Assembly (NCBI RefSeq): GCF_947495925.1 | Contig: NZ_CANMAU010000002.1 | Span: 496,001-560,000 of the forward strand | Reading direction: 5' to 3' | Length of the DNA: 64,000 nt | From: an uncultured Algibacter sp. | Lineage (GTDB): Bacteria; Bacteroidota; Bacteroidia; Flavobacteriales; Flavobacteriaceae | Made by a program: the position numbers and the translations under genes | Notes under the pieces: model-generated | Seen by the model: only the letters and a program-made list of their open reading frames with translations | Told to the model about the DNA's origin: nothing | Databases searched by the model: none | In this document: positions 8,795 to 17,176 of the stretch, in pieces | Layout: every line of letters begins with the position of its first letter | Numbering within the stretch: the stretch's first letter is position 1

Positions 8795-9426
8795 ACGATA
8801 TAACAATGTTTACAGAAGATCAAATAAAAGAATTAAACGAAGCATATAAAGATGCTTTACCTTCTGAAATTATACAGAAGGCTTTCGAACTTAATAGAGA
8901 GGCAGTGGTTACCACTAACTTCAGACCGTATGAAGCAGCAATTTTGCATGCCGTTAGCAAAGTAGAAGCAACCATTCCTGTGGTTTGGTGCGATACAGGC
9001 TATAATACACCACAAACATATAAACACGCAGAACAAGTTATTAAAGATTTAAACTTGAATGTTTCTCTATATGTGCCAAAACAAACATCATCACATAGGG
9101 ATGTGGTTATGGGAATTCCAAGTATTGATGCGCCAGAGCATGCTCTATTTACAGAGCAGGTGAAATTAGAGCCATTTAAAAGAGCTATGGACGAGCATAA
9201 ACCAAACGTATGGTTTACAAACTTGCGCCAAGGGCAAACAGCATTCAGAAATAGCATTGGTATTTTTAGTTTAAGTAAAGATGGCGTTTTAAAAGTGAGT
9301 CCATTCTATTTTTGGTCTGATGAAAAATTAGATACGTATTTAGAAGAAAACAACTTACCAAACGAATTCAAATATTTCGATCCAACAAAAGCATTAGAAA
9401 ATAGAGAGTGTGGATTACACGCTTAA
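8782..9426 (+). CDS. cysH: phosphoadenosine/adenosine phosphosulfate reductase
   Basis: A 214-residue PP-loop-fold reductase. It reduces activated sulfate to sulfite using thioredoxin or glutaredoxin, with the catalytic cysteine in the C-terminal motif ECGLH (Cys210), which is present. The Cys-Cys pairs that bind a 4Fe-4S cluster in plant- and Bacillus-type APS reductases are absent, which points to PAPS as substrate. No APS kinase gene is in this cluster. The frame overlaps the preceding gene by 13 bases from ATG 8782; ATG 8806, 11 bases after that gene's stop, is an equally possible start and would give MFTEDQIKELN and 206 residues. Confidence 0.9.
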   Translation: MGKINDITMFTEDQIKELNEAYKDALPSEIIQKAFELNREAVVTTNFRPYEAAILHAVSKVEATIPVVWCDTGYNTPQTYKHAEQVIKDLNLNVSLYVPKQTSSHRDVVMGIPSIDAPEHALFTEQVKLEPFKRAMDEHKPNVWFTNLRQGQTAFRNSIGIFSLSKDGVLKVSPFYFWSDEKLDTYLEENNLPNEFKYFDPTKALENRECGLHA

Positions 9427-9436
9427 AAATAAAATT

Positions 9437-10342
9437 ATGAACAAAGATACATCACACATAAACTCGCTTGAAAACGAAGCGATTTATATCATGAGAGAAG
9501 TAGCAGCGCAGTTTGAAAAACCAGTGTTGTTATTTTCAGGAGGAAAAGATTCAATTACGCTAGTTAGATTGGCTGTTAAAGCATTTTATCCAGCAAAAAT
9601 TCCGTTTCCGTTAATGCATATTGATACAGGTCATAACTTTCCTGAAACTATTGAGTTTAGAGATCGTTTGGTTAAAGAATTAGGACTTGAGTTAATCGTT
9701 AGAAATGTTCAAGATTCTATTGATCAAGGAAAGGTAAAAGAAGAGTCTGGACGTTACGCAAGTAGAAATCAATTGCAAACAACGACACTTTTAGATGCTA
9801 TCGAAGAGTTTAAATTTGATGCTTGTATTGGTGGTGCACGTCGTGATGAGGAAAAAGCAAGAGCTAAAGAGCGTATTTTTTCAGTACGTGATGATTTTGG
9901 GCAATGGGATGAGAAAAACCAACGTCCGGAGTTGTTTGATATGTTGAATGGCGAAATTGAATTAGGACAAAATGTTCGTGTATTCCCAATTTCAAACTGG
10001 ACAGAATTAGATGTTTGGTCTTACATAGAAAAAGAAGATATTGAAATTCCTTCGATTTATTTCGCACACAAGCGTAAAGTCTTTTTAAGAGATGGTATGA
10101 TTTGGTCTGCTGAAGATGAGGTTGTTTATAGAGATGAAGATGAGGAAGTGTTAGAGAAAATGGTTCGTTTTAGAACTGTTGGAGATATGAGTTGTACTGC
10201 AGCAGTATTATCAGACGCAGTGTCTATTTCTAAAGTGGTAGAAGAAATTAGAGATTCTACTATTTCAGAACGTGGTGCTCGTATAGACGACAAACGTTCT
10301 GAGGCTGCCATGGAGAAACGTAAGCAGCAAGGGTATTTTTAG
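9437..10342 (+). CDS. cysD: sulfate adenylyltransferase subunit 2
   Basis: A 301-residue PP-loop ATP-pyrophosphatase, the catalytic subunit of ATP sulfurylase that makes adenosine phosphosulfate from sulfate and ATP. The P-loop-like motif is VLLFSGGKDS near residue 36, followed by DTGHNFPETIEFRD and the family ending RISDDKRSEAAMEKRKQQGYF-like tail. I chose ATG 9437 because it lies 11 bases after the cysH stop and gives the usual CysD length; an upstream ATG at 9410 lies inside cysH. Partner of CysN downstream. Confidence 0.95.
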   Translation: MNKDTSHINSLENEAIYIMREVAAQFEKPVLLFSGGKDSITLVRLAVKAFYPAKIPFPLMHIDTGHNFPETIEFRDRLVKELGLELIVRNVQDSIDQGKVKEESGRYASRNQLQTTTLLDAIEEFKFDACIGGARRDEEKARAKERIFSVRDDFGQWDEKNQRPELFDMLNGEIELGQNVRVFPISNWTELDVWSYIEKEDIEIPSIYFAHKRKVFLRDGMIWSAEDEVVYRDEDEEVLEKMVRFRTVGDMSCTAAVLSDAVSISKVVEEIRDSTISERGARIDDKRSEAAMEKRKQQGYF

Positions 10343-10458
10343 AAATTTGTGAAAGCAAATTTTGCTCTTAGCTTTTGGTGATTAGCCAATAGCAAAAAAC
10401 AAAAATGAATATTTAATAGGCAAATAGCAAATAGCTAAAAGCCAACAGCCAATAAAAA
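10343..10458 (+). repeat. degenerate GCCAATAGC-type tandem repeats between cysD and cysN
   Basis: The 116-base gap contains several imperfect copies of a short unit resembling GCCAATAGCAAAAA: for example TAGCCAATAGC near 10384, GGCAAATAGCAAATAGC near 10419 and AAAAGCCAACAGCCAATA just before the cysN ATG. No coding potential or terminator is seen. The spacing between these two co-transcribed genes is unusually long for a CysDN pair. Confidence 0.55.
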
Positions 10459-11706
10459 ATGGAAGTATTAAAAATAGCAACAGCAGGAAGTGTAGATGAC
10501 GGAAAGAGTACGTTAATAGGGCGTATTCTTTACGATACAAAATCCTTAACTACCGATAAGTTAGAAGCCATAGAGAAAACAAGTAAGCAACGTGGATACG
10601 ATTACTTAGATTTTTCTTTAGCTACAGATGGATTAGTTGCAGAAAGAGAACAGGGAATTACTATTGATGTGGCGCATATCTATTTTTCAACAAAGAAGAA
10701 AAGCTACATTATCGCAGATACTCCAGGTCACGTTGAATATACACGTAACATGGTAACAGGAGCTTCTACATCGCAGGCTTCTATCATCTTAATTGATGCT
10801 AGAAAAGGTGTGATTGAGCAAACTAATCGTCATTTCTTTATCAATAATTTGCTTAGAATTAAGGATGTCGTTGTAGCGATTAATAAAATGGATTTAGTTG
10901 ATTATTCAGAAGAGGTTTATAATAAGATTAAGGCTGATTTTGAAGAATTGATGAGCAAAAGAGATTATCAAGACCAAAAAATAACATTCATTCCTGTGAG
11001 TGCATTAAAGGGAGATAATGTTGTAAATAAATCTGATGCGATGCCTTGGTATAAAGGAGAAGCTTTACTGCCACATTTAGAAGATTTAGACAAGTCTGAT
11101 ATTTTTAATGTAGGTACACCACGTTTTCCAGTACAATATGTTGTACGACCTAAAACAGAAGATTTTCATGATTTTAGAGGATATGCTGGTAAAGTATATG
11201 GAGGTAATTTAAGTGTTGGTGACGATATTATCGTATTGCCATCAAAAACAAGGTCTAAAATTAAAGATATTTATTTCTATGACGAAAAGTATGAAACGGC
11301 ATCAAGACGTTCTTCAGTAACCATCACATTAGAAAATGATATTAATGTAAGTCGTGGGGATATGATCGTTAAAGAAAACGATTTACCTACTATCGATAAG
11401 CAATTTACTGCAAACATTTGTTGGATGGATGCTAATCAACTTACACCAGGGACTAAATATGTAGTTCAACATGGTGTGAATAAAGTATTGGCTAAGGTGG
11501 ATAGAATTAATCATAAAATAAATCCTGATTATTCTGGTATAGAAAAAGACGTTACAGGTTTAGGTGTAAATGATATTGCATCAGTTACTTTTAAATTAAA
11601 TAAACCAATCTTTTACGATCAGTTTAAAAACCACAGAACAAATGGGTCATTTATTTTAATAGATGCTCAAAATAATAATACGGTAGGCGCTGGATTTATT
11701 CAGTAA
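10459..11706 (+). CDS. cysN: sulfate adenylyltransferase subunit 1 (GTPase)
   Basis: A 415-residue EF-Tu-like GTPase that drives ATP sulfurylase with GTP hydrolysis. G1 is GSVDDGKSTLIGR near residue 10, then EREQGITIDVAH, G3 DTPGH and G4 NKMD, followed by two beta-barrel domains. The length matches stand-alone CysN: there is no C-terminal APS kinase (CysC) domain, which many CysNC fusions carry. It follows cysD after the repeat-filled gap and is 80 bases from the sulfite reductase gene. Confidence 0.95.
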   Translation: MEVLKIATAGSVDDGKSTLIGRILYDTKSLTTDKLEAIEKTSKQRGYDYLDFSLATDGLVAEREQGITIDVAHIYFSTKKKSYIIADTPGHVEYTRNMVTGASTSQASIILIDARKGVIEQTNRHFFINNLLRIKDVVVAINKMDLVDYSEEVYNKIKADFEELMSKRDYQDQKITFIPVSALKGDNVVNKSDAMPWYKGEALLPHLEDLDKSDIFNVGTPRFPVQYVVRPKTEDFHDFRGYAGKVYGGNLSVGDDIIVLPSKTRSKIKDIYFYDEKYETASRRSSVTITLENDINVSRGDMIVKENDLPTIDKQFTANICWMDANQLTPGTKYVVQHGVNKVLAKVDRINHKINPDYSGIEKDVTGLGVNDIASVTFKLNKPIFYDQFKNHRTNGSFILIDAQNNNTVGAGFIQ

Positions 11707-11759
11707 AAGACTGAAAAGGTTTGGTTGTTAATAATAAATCATATTTAAACTAAAAAATT

Positions 11760-11775
11760 CCTTCCCTTTGGGAGG
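11760..11775 (+). repeat. small CCTTCCC/GGGAGG hairpin before sulfite reductase
   Basis: CCTTCCC and GGGAGG, separated by TTT, form a 6-bp GC-rich stem 12 bases before the sulfite reductase ATG. It lacks a T-tract, so it is not a terminator. It resembles the core of short dispersed intergenic palindromes I associate with flavobacterial genomes; this resemblance is from memory. Confidence 0.4.
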
Positions 11776-11786
11776 TTAGCAGAGGA

Positions 11787-13883
11787 ATGCAAAGTTTTAG
11801 AACAGAAATAGAAAATCCAATTGTAGAAAAGGATATCATCGAATTAGCTAATAAGATTGAGCTATTTAATAATGGTAAAATTGATGAAGAAAAATTTAGA
11901 AGCCTTCGTTTAGCGCGTGGTGTTTACGGTCAGCGTCAAGAAGGCGTTCAAATGATTCGTATTAAAATACCTTATGGTAAACTAAAAAGTAATCAATTAC
12001 GTCGAATTTCTGCAGTGTCAGATGAGTATTCTCGAGGGCGTTTGCATATTACTACACGTCAAGATATTCAAATTCACTATGTGGATTTAAACAGGACTCC
12101 TGAGCTTTGGGCAGAATTAGAGAAAGACGATGTTACAGTGCGCGAAGCTTGTGGTAATGTGGTAAGAAATGTAACTGCTTCTGAAACAGCTGGTATTGAT
12201 GTAGATGAACCATTTGATGTGTCTCCATATGCAGATGCATTATATAAATTCTTTTTACGTAACCCAATTTGTCAAGAAATGGGACGTAAATTTAAAGTAT
12301 CTTTTTCTTCTACGGATGAAGATACAGGATTATCATACTTACATGATATAGGATACATTGCTAAAGTGAAAGATGGTGTTCGTGGGTTTAAAGTAATGGT
12401 CGCTGGTGGATTAGGTTCTCAACCACGTCATGCAGATGTATTGTTTGATTTTGTTGAAACTGATAAAATCATTCCAATTATGGAAGGTGTTTTAAGAGTT
12501 TTTGACCGTTATGGAGAGCGTAAAAGTCGCGCTAAGGCGAGAATGAAATTCTTATTAAAAGACATCGGTTTAGATGCTTTTAAAGAATTAATTGCAGAAG
12601 AACAAAAAGCGATTGAATTTAAAAGCGTTGCTATTGATGCTGATAGTTACGAGCCTTCAGTGCCAGTTGAGATTAAAGATATTCCAACAGTTGAAATTAA
12701 AAATCAACAAGCATTTGAAACTTGGAAATCAACGAATTTAATTCCTCAAAAACAAGATGGTTTTGTGGCTATAGGAATTAAAGTGTTATTAGGTGATTTT
12801 TACACAGATAAAGCACGTTTATTAGCTGATTTAGTTGATAAATATGGAGCAGGTGAGGTACGTTTAACATTGCGTCAAAATATTGTGATTCCTTTTGTAA
12901 AAAGAGAATTGGTGCCATTTTTCTATACGGAATTAGAAAAATTAGGATTTGTAGAAGCAGGTTATAATAAAGCTGTCGATATTACAGCATGCCCTGGTAC
13001 AGATACATGTAACTTAGGTATAGCGAGTAGTACAGGAATTGCAGAGGAGTTAGAACGTGTAATAAAAGCGGAATATCCACAGTATTTAAAAAACGAAGAT
13101 CTTGTTATAAAAATTAGTGGTTGTATGAATGCATGTGGGCAACACAATATGGCAAATATTGGTTTCCAAGGAATGACTGTTCGTACACCAGAAAAATTAG
13201 TAGCCCCGGCATTACAAGTATTATTAGGTGGAGGAAATCAAGGTGATGGAAATGCAACTTTTGCAGATAAAGTAGTAAAAGTACCAAGTAGAAGAGGTCC
13301 TGAAGCATTACGAAGAATCTTAAATGATTTTGAAACAAATGCTAATGGGAAAGAGTTTGTGGCATATTACCAGGAAAAAGGCGAGAAGTATTTCTACGAT
13401 TTCTTAAACGATTTACAAGATGCTACTAATTTAACTCAAGAAGATTTTATCGATTGGGGAGAAGAAGAAAAATACGTAAAAGAGATAGGAATTGGGGAGT
13501 GTGCCGGTGTGGTTATCGATTTAATTGCGACGTTATTTTTTGAAAGTGAGGAGAAAATTGAAAATGCAAAGGAATCTTTTGAAGATGAAGTGTATTCAGG
13601 AGCTATTTATTTAGCATATCAGTCTTTAGTAAATTCGGCCAAAGCATTATTGTTAGCTGAAAACAAAAAGACAAATACGCATGCAGGGATTATTAAACAG
13701 TTTGATGAGTTATTTGTTGAAGGTGGAAAAATTAGTTTAGGAACCTCGTTTTCAGAATTGATTTATCAAATCAATAAAAATGCACCAACTAAAGAATTTG
13801 CTTTAAACTATATTTCAAGCGCTGAAACATTTTTAGCAGCAGTTAGAGAATTTAGAGAAGTAGAACAAGGTAAATTGGCATAA
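11787..13883 (+). CDS. siroheme sulfite (nitrite/sulfite) reductase with C-terminal HEPN-like extension
   Basis: A 698-residue protein. Residues 1 to about 540 are a two-repeat siroheme/4Fe-4S reductase that takes sulfite to sulfide with six electrons, usually from ferredoxin. The cluster-siroheme cysteines are Cys402 and Cys408 (ACPGTDTCNLG) and Cys446 and Cys450 (SGCMNACGQH), the C-x5-C...C-x3-C family pattern. Substrate-binding arginines are plausible in SRGRLHITTRQDIQIHY. The last about 150 residues are an extra helical domain resembling HEPN proteins (AYQSLVNSAKALLLAENK), without the R-x4-6-H nuclease motif. Neighbours for sulfate activation and siroheme synthesis make sulfite, not nitrite, the likely substrate. 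Confidence 0.88.
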   Translation: MQSFRTEIENPIVEKDIIELANKIELFNNGKIDEEKFRSLRLARGVYGQRQEGVQMIRIKIPYGKLKSNQLRRISAVSDEYSRGRLHITTRQDIQIHYVDLNRTPELWAELEKDDVTVREACGNVVRNVTASETAGIDVDEPFDVSPYADALYKFFLRNPICQEMGRKFKVSFSSTDEDTGLSYLHDIGYIAKVKDGVRGFKVMVAGGLGSQPRHADVLFDFVETDKIIPIMEGVLRVFDRYGERKSRAKARMKFLLKDIGLDAFKELIAEEQKAIEFKSVAIDADSYEPSVPVEIKDIPTVEIKNQQAFETWKSTNLIPQKQDGFVAIGIKVLLGDFYTDKARLLADLVDKYGAGEVRLTLRQNIVIPFVKRELVPFFYTELEKLGFVEAGYNKAVDITACPGTDTCNLGIASSTGIAEELERVIKAEYPQYLKNEDLVIKISGCMNACGQHNMANIGFQGMTVRTPEKLVAPALQVLLGGGNQGDGNATFADKVVKVPSRRGPEALRRILNDFETNANGKEFVAYYQEKGEKYFYDFLNDLQDATNLTQEDFIDWGEEEKYVKEIGIGECAGVVIDLIATLFFESEEKIENAKESFEDEVYSGAIYLAYQSLVNSAKALLLAENKKTNTHAGIIKQFDELFVEGGKISLGTSFSELIYQINKNAPTKEFALNYISSAETFLAAVREFREVEQGKLA

Positions 13884-13896
13884 GCTTAAAAAAAGA

Positions 13897-14658
13897 ATGA
13901 GTTTGAAAAGTCCAATATTAACGGTTGTAGGAGCAGGTCCAGGTGATGAAGATTTAATTACCCTTAAGGCAATTAAGGCTATTGAATCTGCAGACGTGAT
14001 ATTGTATGATGCACTTATAAACGAAACATTACTAAAATATGCTTCTGAAAATGTGGAGCTCATTTTTGTGGGGAAACGTAAAGGATGTTATGCTTTTCAA
14101 CAAGAGCAGATTAATGAGCTTATTGTAACTAAAGCCAAAGAGAAAGGGCATGTTGTGCGATTAAAAGGTGGAGATCCATTTATTTTTGGAAGAGGGGCAG
14201 AAGAGATTGATTATGTTAGGCAATTTGGTATTCAAACCTATGTGGTACCAGGGATTTCGTCTGCACTGGCAGTGCCTGCTTACCAAGGCATTCCTCTAAC
14301 AAAACGAGGAGCCTCAGAAAGTTTTTGGGTGATTACGGCTACTACAAAAGACCATGCACTTTCCAATGATGTGGCATTAGCAGCTAAATCTACTGCTACT
14401 GTTGTAATTCTGATGGGTATGCATAAGTTGCATGAAATCGTTAAGGTGTTTTATGCAGAGAACAAAAGAAATACACCTGTGGCAATCATTCAAAATGGTA
14501 CGCGAGATAATGAAAATGTAGGGATTGGATATATTAGAGATATTCAACAGATTGTTAACGAAAAACAATTGGCAGCTCCAGCAATCATTGTTATTGGGGA
14601 TGTTGTGAAACAAAGAGCAATGCTAGACTCAATATATCAAGAAGTAGCTCAGGATTAA
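13897..14658 (+). CDS. cobA: uroporphyrinogen-III C-methyltransferase
   Basis: A 253-residue SAM-dependent methylase that adds two methyl groups to uroporphyrinogen III, giving precorrin-2 for siroheme. Motifs: VVGAGPGDEDLITLKA near the N-terminus, ADVILYDALIN, and VRLKGGDPFIFGRG, all typical of CobA/SUMT; then the VPGISSALAVPAY segment. It lies 13 bases after the sulfite reductase and abuts the precorrin-2 dehydrogenase, so the operon makes its own siroheme cofactor. In enterobacteria these steps are fused in CysG; here they are separate genes. Confidence 0.95.
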   Translation: MSLKSPILTVVGAGPGDEDLITLKAIKAIESADVILYDALINETLLKYASENVELIFVGKRKGCYAFQQEQINELIVTKAKEKGHVVRLKGGDPFIFGRGAEEIDYVRQFGIQTYVVPGISSALAVPAYQGIPLTKRGASESFWVITATTKDHALSNDVALAAKSTATVVILMGMHKLHEIVKVFYAENKRNTPVAIIQNGTRDNENVGIGYIRDIQQIVNEKQLAAPAIIVIGDVVKQRAMLDSIYQEVAQD

Positions 14659-15246
14659 ATGATGGAAAGAAATAATCTGTATCCTATTTTTTTAAAAACT
14701 CAAAACCTAAATGTATTGATTATAGGTGGTGGTTTCGTAGCTGAAGAAAAACTTACTTTTTTATTAAAGTCTAGTCCAGATGCTTGTGTAACAATGGTGT
14801 CGCCTATGTTTCGCGATGGTACGGTATCTTTGGCAAAAAAAGGAGATGTAACGTTAGTCGAAGATACTTATAAGAAAAAATATTTAAAAGGAAAGCATAT
14901 AGTGGTTGCTACGACCGATATACCTAAAGTTAATGTGAAGGTACATAAACATTGTAGAAAAAGAAGCATTTTGGTTAATGTTGCAGATAACCCACCGTAT
15001 TGTGATTTTTATATGGGAGGTATTGTAACCAAAGGAAATGTGAAAGTGGCTATTAGTACTAATGGAAAATCGCCAACAACAGCTAAACGTTTACGTCAGT
15101 TTTTTGAGGATGTTATTCCTGAAAACGTAGACGATTTAGTTAAGAATTTAAACGAATATAGAAAAACAATAAAAGGTGATTTCGAAGAAAAAGTGGAAAC
15201 ACTAAACGAATTCACAAAAGGATTAATTGAAAAAAAAGAATCATAA
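14659..15246 (+). CDS. precorrin-2 dehydrogenase / sirohydrochlorin ferrochelatase
   Basis: A 195-residue protein equal to the N-terminal part of CysG (Met8/SirC type). It oxidises precorrin-2 with NAD and may insert iron to finish siroheme. It begins YPIFLKTQNLNVLIIGGGFVAEEK, the Rossmann dinucleotide motif GGGxVA, and has DNPPYCDFYMGGIV and STNGKSPTTAKRLR, all family hallmarks. It begins immediately after the cobA stop; ATG 14659 is followed directly by a second ATG. The next gene starts just past its stop. Confidence 0.92.
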   Translation: MMERNNLYPIFLKTQNLNVLIIGGGFVAEEKLTFLLKSSPDACVTMVSPMFRDGTVSLAKKGDVTLVEDTYKKKYLKGKHIVVATTDIPKVNVKVHKHCRKRSILVNVADNPPYCDFYMGGIVTKGNVKVAISTNGKSPTTAKRLRQFFEDVIPENVDDLVKNLNEYRKTIKGDFEEKVETLNEFTKGLIEKKES

Positions 15247-15247
15247 A

Positions 15248-16303
15248 ATGATTAAGACTGATATACTTATCATAGGAGCTGGACCAACAGGGTTATTTAC
15301 CGTTTTTGAAGCAGGTTTATTAAAACTAAAATGTCATTTAATTGACGCATTACCACAACCAGGTGGCCAATGTTCAGAGTTATATCCAAAAAAACCTATT
15401 TATGATATTCCTGGTTTTCCTGAAATCCTAGCAGGAGATTTAACGAGAAACTTGTTAGAACAAGGAAAGCAGTTTGAACCAGGATTTACTCTAGGGGAAC
15501 GCGCTGATACCGTTGAAAAGCAAGAGGATGGAACCTTTATAGTTACCACAAACAAAGGTACAAAGCATCAAGCGCCTGTTGTAGCAATAGCAAGTGGTTT
15601 GGGAAGTTTTGAACCTAGAAAACCGCAAATTGAAAATCTGTTAGATTACGAAGATAAAGGTGTTGAATACATCATTAAAGAACCTGAAGTATATCGTGAT
15701 AAAGATGTGATTATTGCTGGTGGTGGAGATTCTGCTTTAGACTGGAGTATCTTTTTGGCAGATGTAGCAAAAAGTGTTACTCTTATTCACAGACGTAACG
15801 AGTTTAGAGGACATTTAGACTCTGTGGAAAAGGTACAAGAACTAAAAGATGCTGGGAAAATTAATTTAATTACACCTGCAGAAGTAACTAATATTATTGG
15901 AGATGGTAAGGTTGAAGCTATAGAAGTTACAAAAAAAGGGGAAGAGCCTATTACCTTAAAAACAGATCACTTTATTCCTTTATTTGGATTGTCACCTAAA
16001 TTAGGACCTATAGCAAATTGGGGCTTAGAAATTGAAAAAAACGCTATAAAAGTTAATAACGCATTAGATTATCAAACTAATATTCCTGGCATTTTCGCTA
16101 TCGGTGATGGTAATTATTATCCTGGTAAACTAAAATTGATACTTTGTGGTTTTCACGAAGCTACAATAATGTGTCAAGAAGCTTATAAAATCATAAACCC
16201 AGGGAAGAAATTTGTATTAAAGTATACGACAGTTTCTGGTGTAAATGGTTTTGATGGTACACGTAAAGAAGCGCCAAAAGCGGTTGTTCAAGCTATAAAT
16301 TAA
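15248..16303 (+). CDS. NAD(P)/FAD-dependent oxidoreductase, probable ferredoxin-NADP reductase
   Basis: A 351-residue flavoprotein of the thioredoxin-reductase-like FNR (YumC) type. Motifs: ILIIGAGPTGLFTVFEAGLL for FAD, the PQPGGQCSELYPKKPIYDIP region, IIAGGGDSALDWS for NADPH, and IPGIFAIGDGNYYPGKLKL for FAD. The CxxC redox pair of true thioredoxin reductase is absent, as in YumC. As the last gene of the sulfite reduction operon it probably passes NADPH electrons to ferredoxin for the siroheme enzyme. I chose ATG 15248, one base after the previous stop, because the upstream ATG at 15227 lies inside the previous gene. Confidence 0.9.
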   Translation: MIKTDILIIGAGPTGLFTVFEAGLLKLKCHLIDALPQPGGQCSELYPKKPIYDIPGFPEILAGDLTRNLLEQGKQFEPGFTLGERADTVEKQEDGTFIVTTNKGTKHQAPVVAIASGLGSFEPRKPQIENLLDYEDKGVEYIIKEPEVYRDKDVIIAGGGDSALDWSIFLADVAKSVTLIHRRNEFRGHLDSVEKVQELKDAGKINLITPAEVTNIIGDGKVEAIEVTKKGEEPITLKTDHFIPLFGLSPKLGPIANWGLEIEKNAIKVNNALDYQTNIPGIFAIGDGNYYPGKLKLILCGFHEATIMCQEAYKIINPGKKFVLKYTTVSGVNGFDGTRKEAPKAVVQAIN

Positions 16304-16326
16304 ATTATAGCTTTTATTATAAAACT

Positions 16327-16362
16327 ATCCCGCGAGTTTCTTTTGAAACCCGCGGGATTTAT
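16327..16362 (+). terminator. rho-independent terminator after the sulfate assimilation operon
   Basis: ATCCCGCG-A-GTTTC (16327-16340), loop TTTT, then GAAAC-C-CGCGGGAT (16345-16358) followed by TTATT. The stem has 13 pairs with one internal A/C mismatch and is by far the most GC-rich element in this AT-rich region. Confidence 0.9.
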
Positions 16363-16432
16363 TATTTAGTAAAATAAGATTATTCAGGTATTAGTTTTAT
16401 TTTTATCAATTCAAAAACAAAAAAGATAACTA

Positions 16433-17176
16433 ATGAAAAGTTATAATGTTTGCCTAAAAGATACTGCTAAAACATTCACGAAGCGTTTGTTTTATTCCTT
16501 GTTCGATTGCGAGCAAGAAGAAGTTCATGGTGAGTATTTGGGTAAGACCTTTCTTAAGATATTGTCAAAGTTAGAAATAGAGAATGGAGAAGAGCTCTGG
16601 GATACTTTCAAAGCACAGTTACCTGAAATTAGAAGAAAGCTAGATTTAGATGCTATTGCATTTGAAAAAAACGACCCTGCTTCACATTCTTTAGCTGAGA
16701 TTTATATGGCTTATCCTGGTTTTTACGCCATATCAATTTATAGATTGAGTAATGCTTTACATGAACTTGGTGTTTATATTTTACCAAGGATGATGAGTGA
16801 GTATATTCATGGAATAACAGGTGTTGATATTCACCCTGGGGCGACTATTGATGAGTCGTTTTACATTGACCATGGAACAGGAATCGTAATTGGTGAAACG
16901 TCTATTATTGGTAAAAATGTTAAAATATATCAGGGTGTAACTCTAGGAGGTATATCTGTGGCTAAGAATTTGGCATCTACAAAACGGCACCCTACCATTG
17001 AAGATAATGTTTGCATTTATGCGAATGCCACAATTTTAGGAGGCGATATATCTATAGGAGCAAATAGTATTATTGGAGCTAATGTTTGGATTACGGAATC
17101 TGTTCCAGAGAATTCATTAGTAACCTATCAAACAGAAATTAAAATAAGACCAAAAAAGAATGGAATTCGAGAATAG
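16433..17176 (+). CDS. cysE: serine O-acetyltransferase
   Basis: A 247-residue enzyme that acetylates serine with acetyl-CoA to give O-acetylserine for cysteine synthesis. An N-terminal helical region (about 1-125) is followed by left-handed beta-helix hexapeptide repeats: GVDIHPGATIDESFYIDHGT, GIVIGETSIIGKNVKIYQGV, then TLGGISV. Catalytic His is plausible in DIHPGA and DHGTG. The C-terminus is of the longer EpsC-like form. Its last 17 bases overlap the cysteine synthase start, which fits the two-step pathway and possible complex formation. It begins a new unit after the strong terminator. Confidence 0.93.
   Translation: MKSYNVCLKDTAKTFTKRLFYSLFDCEQEEVHGEYLGKTFLKILSKLEIENGEELWDTFKAQLPEIRRKLDLDAIAFEKNDPASHSLAEIYMAYPGFYAISIYRLSNALHELGVYILPRMMSEYIHGITGVDIHPGATIDESFYIDHGTGIVIGETSIIGKNVKIYQGVTLGGISVAKNLASTKRHPTIEDNVCIYANATILGGDISIGANSIIGANVWITESVPENSLVTYQTEIKIRPKKNGIRE

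Noticed and set aside
9410-9436. Upstream start for cysD
   Set aside because: It lies inside cysH; ATG 9437 gives the usual 301 residues.
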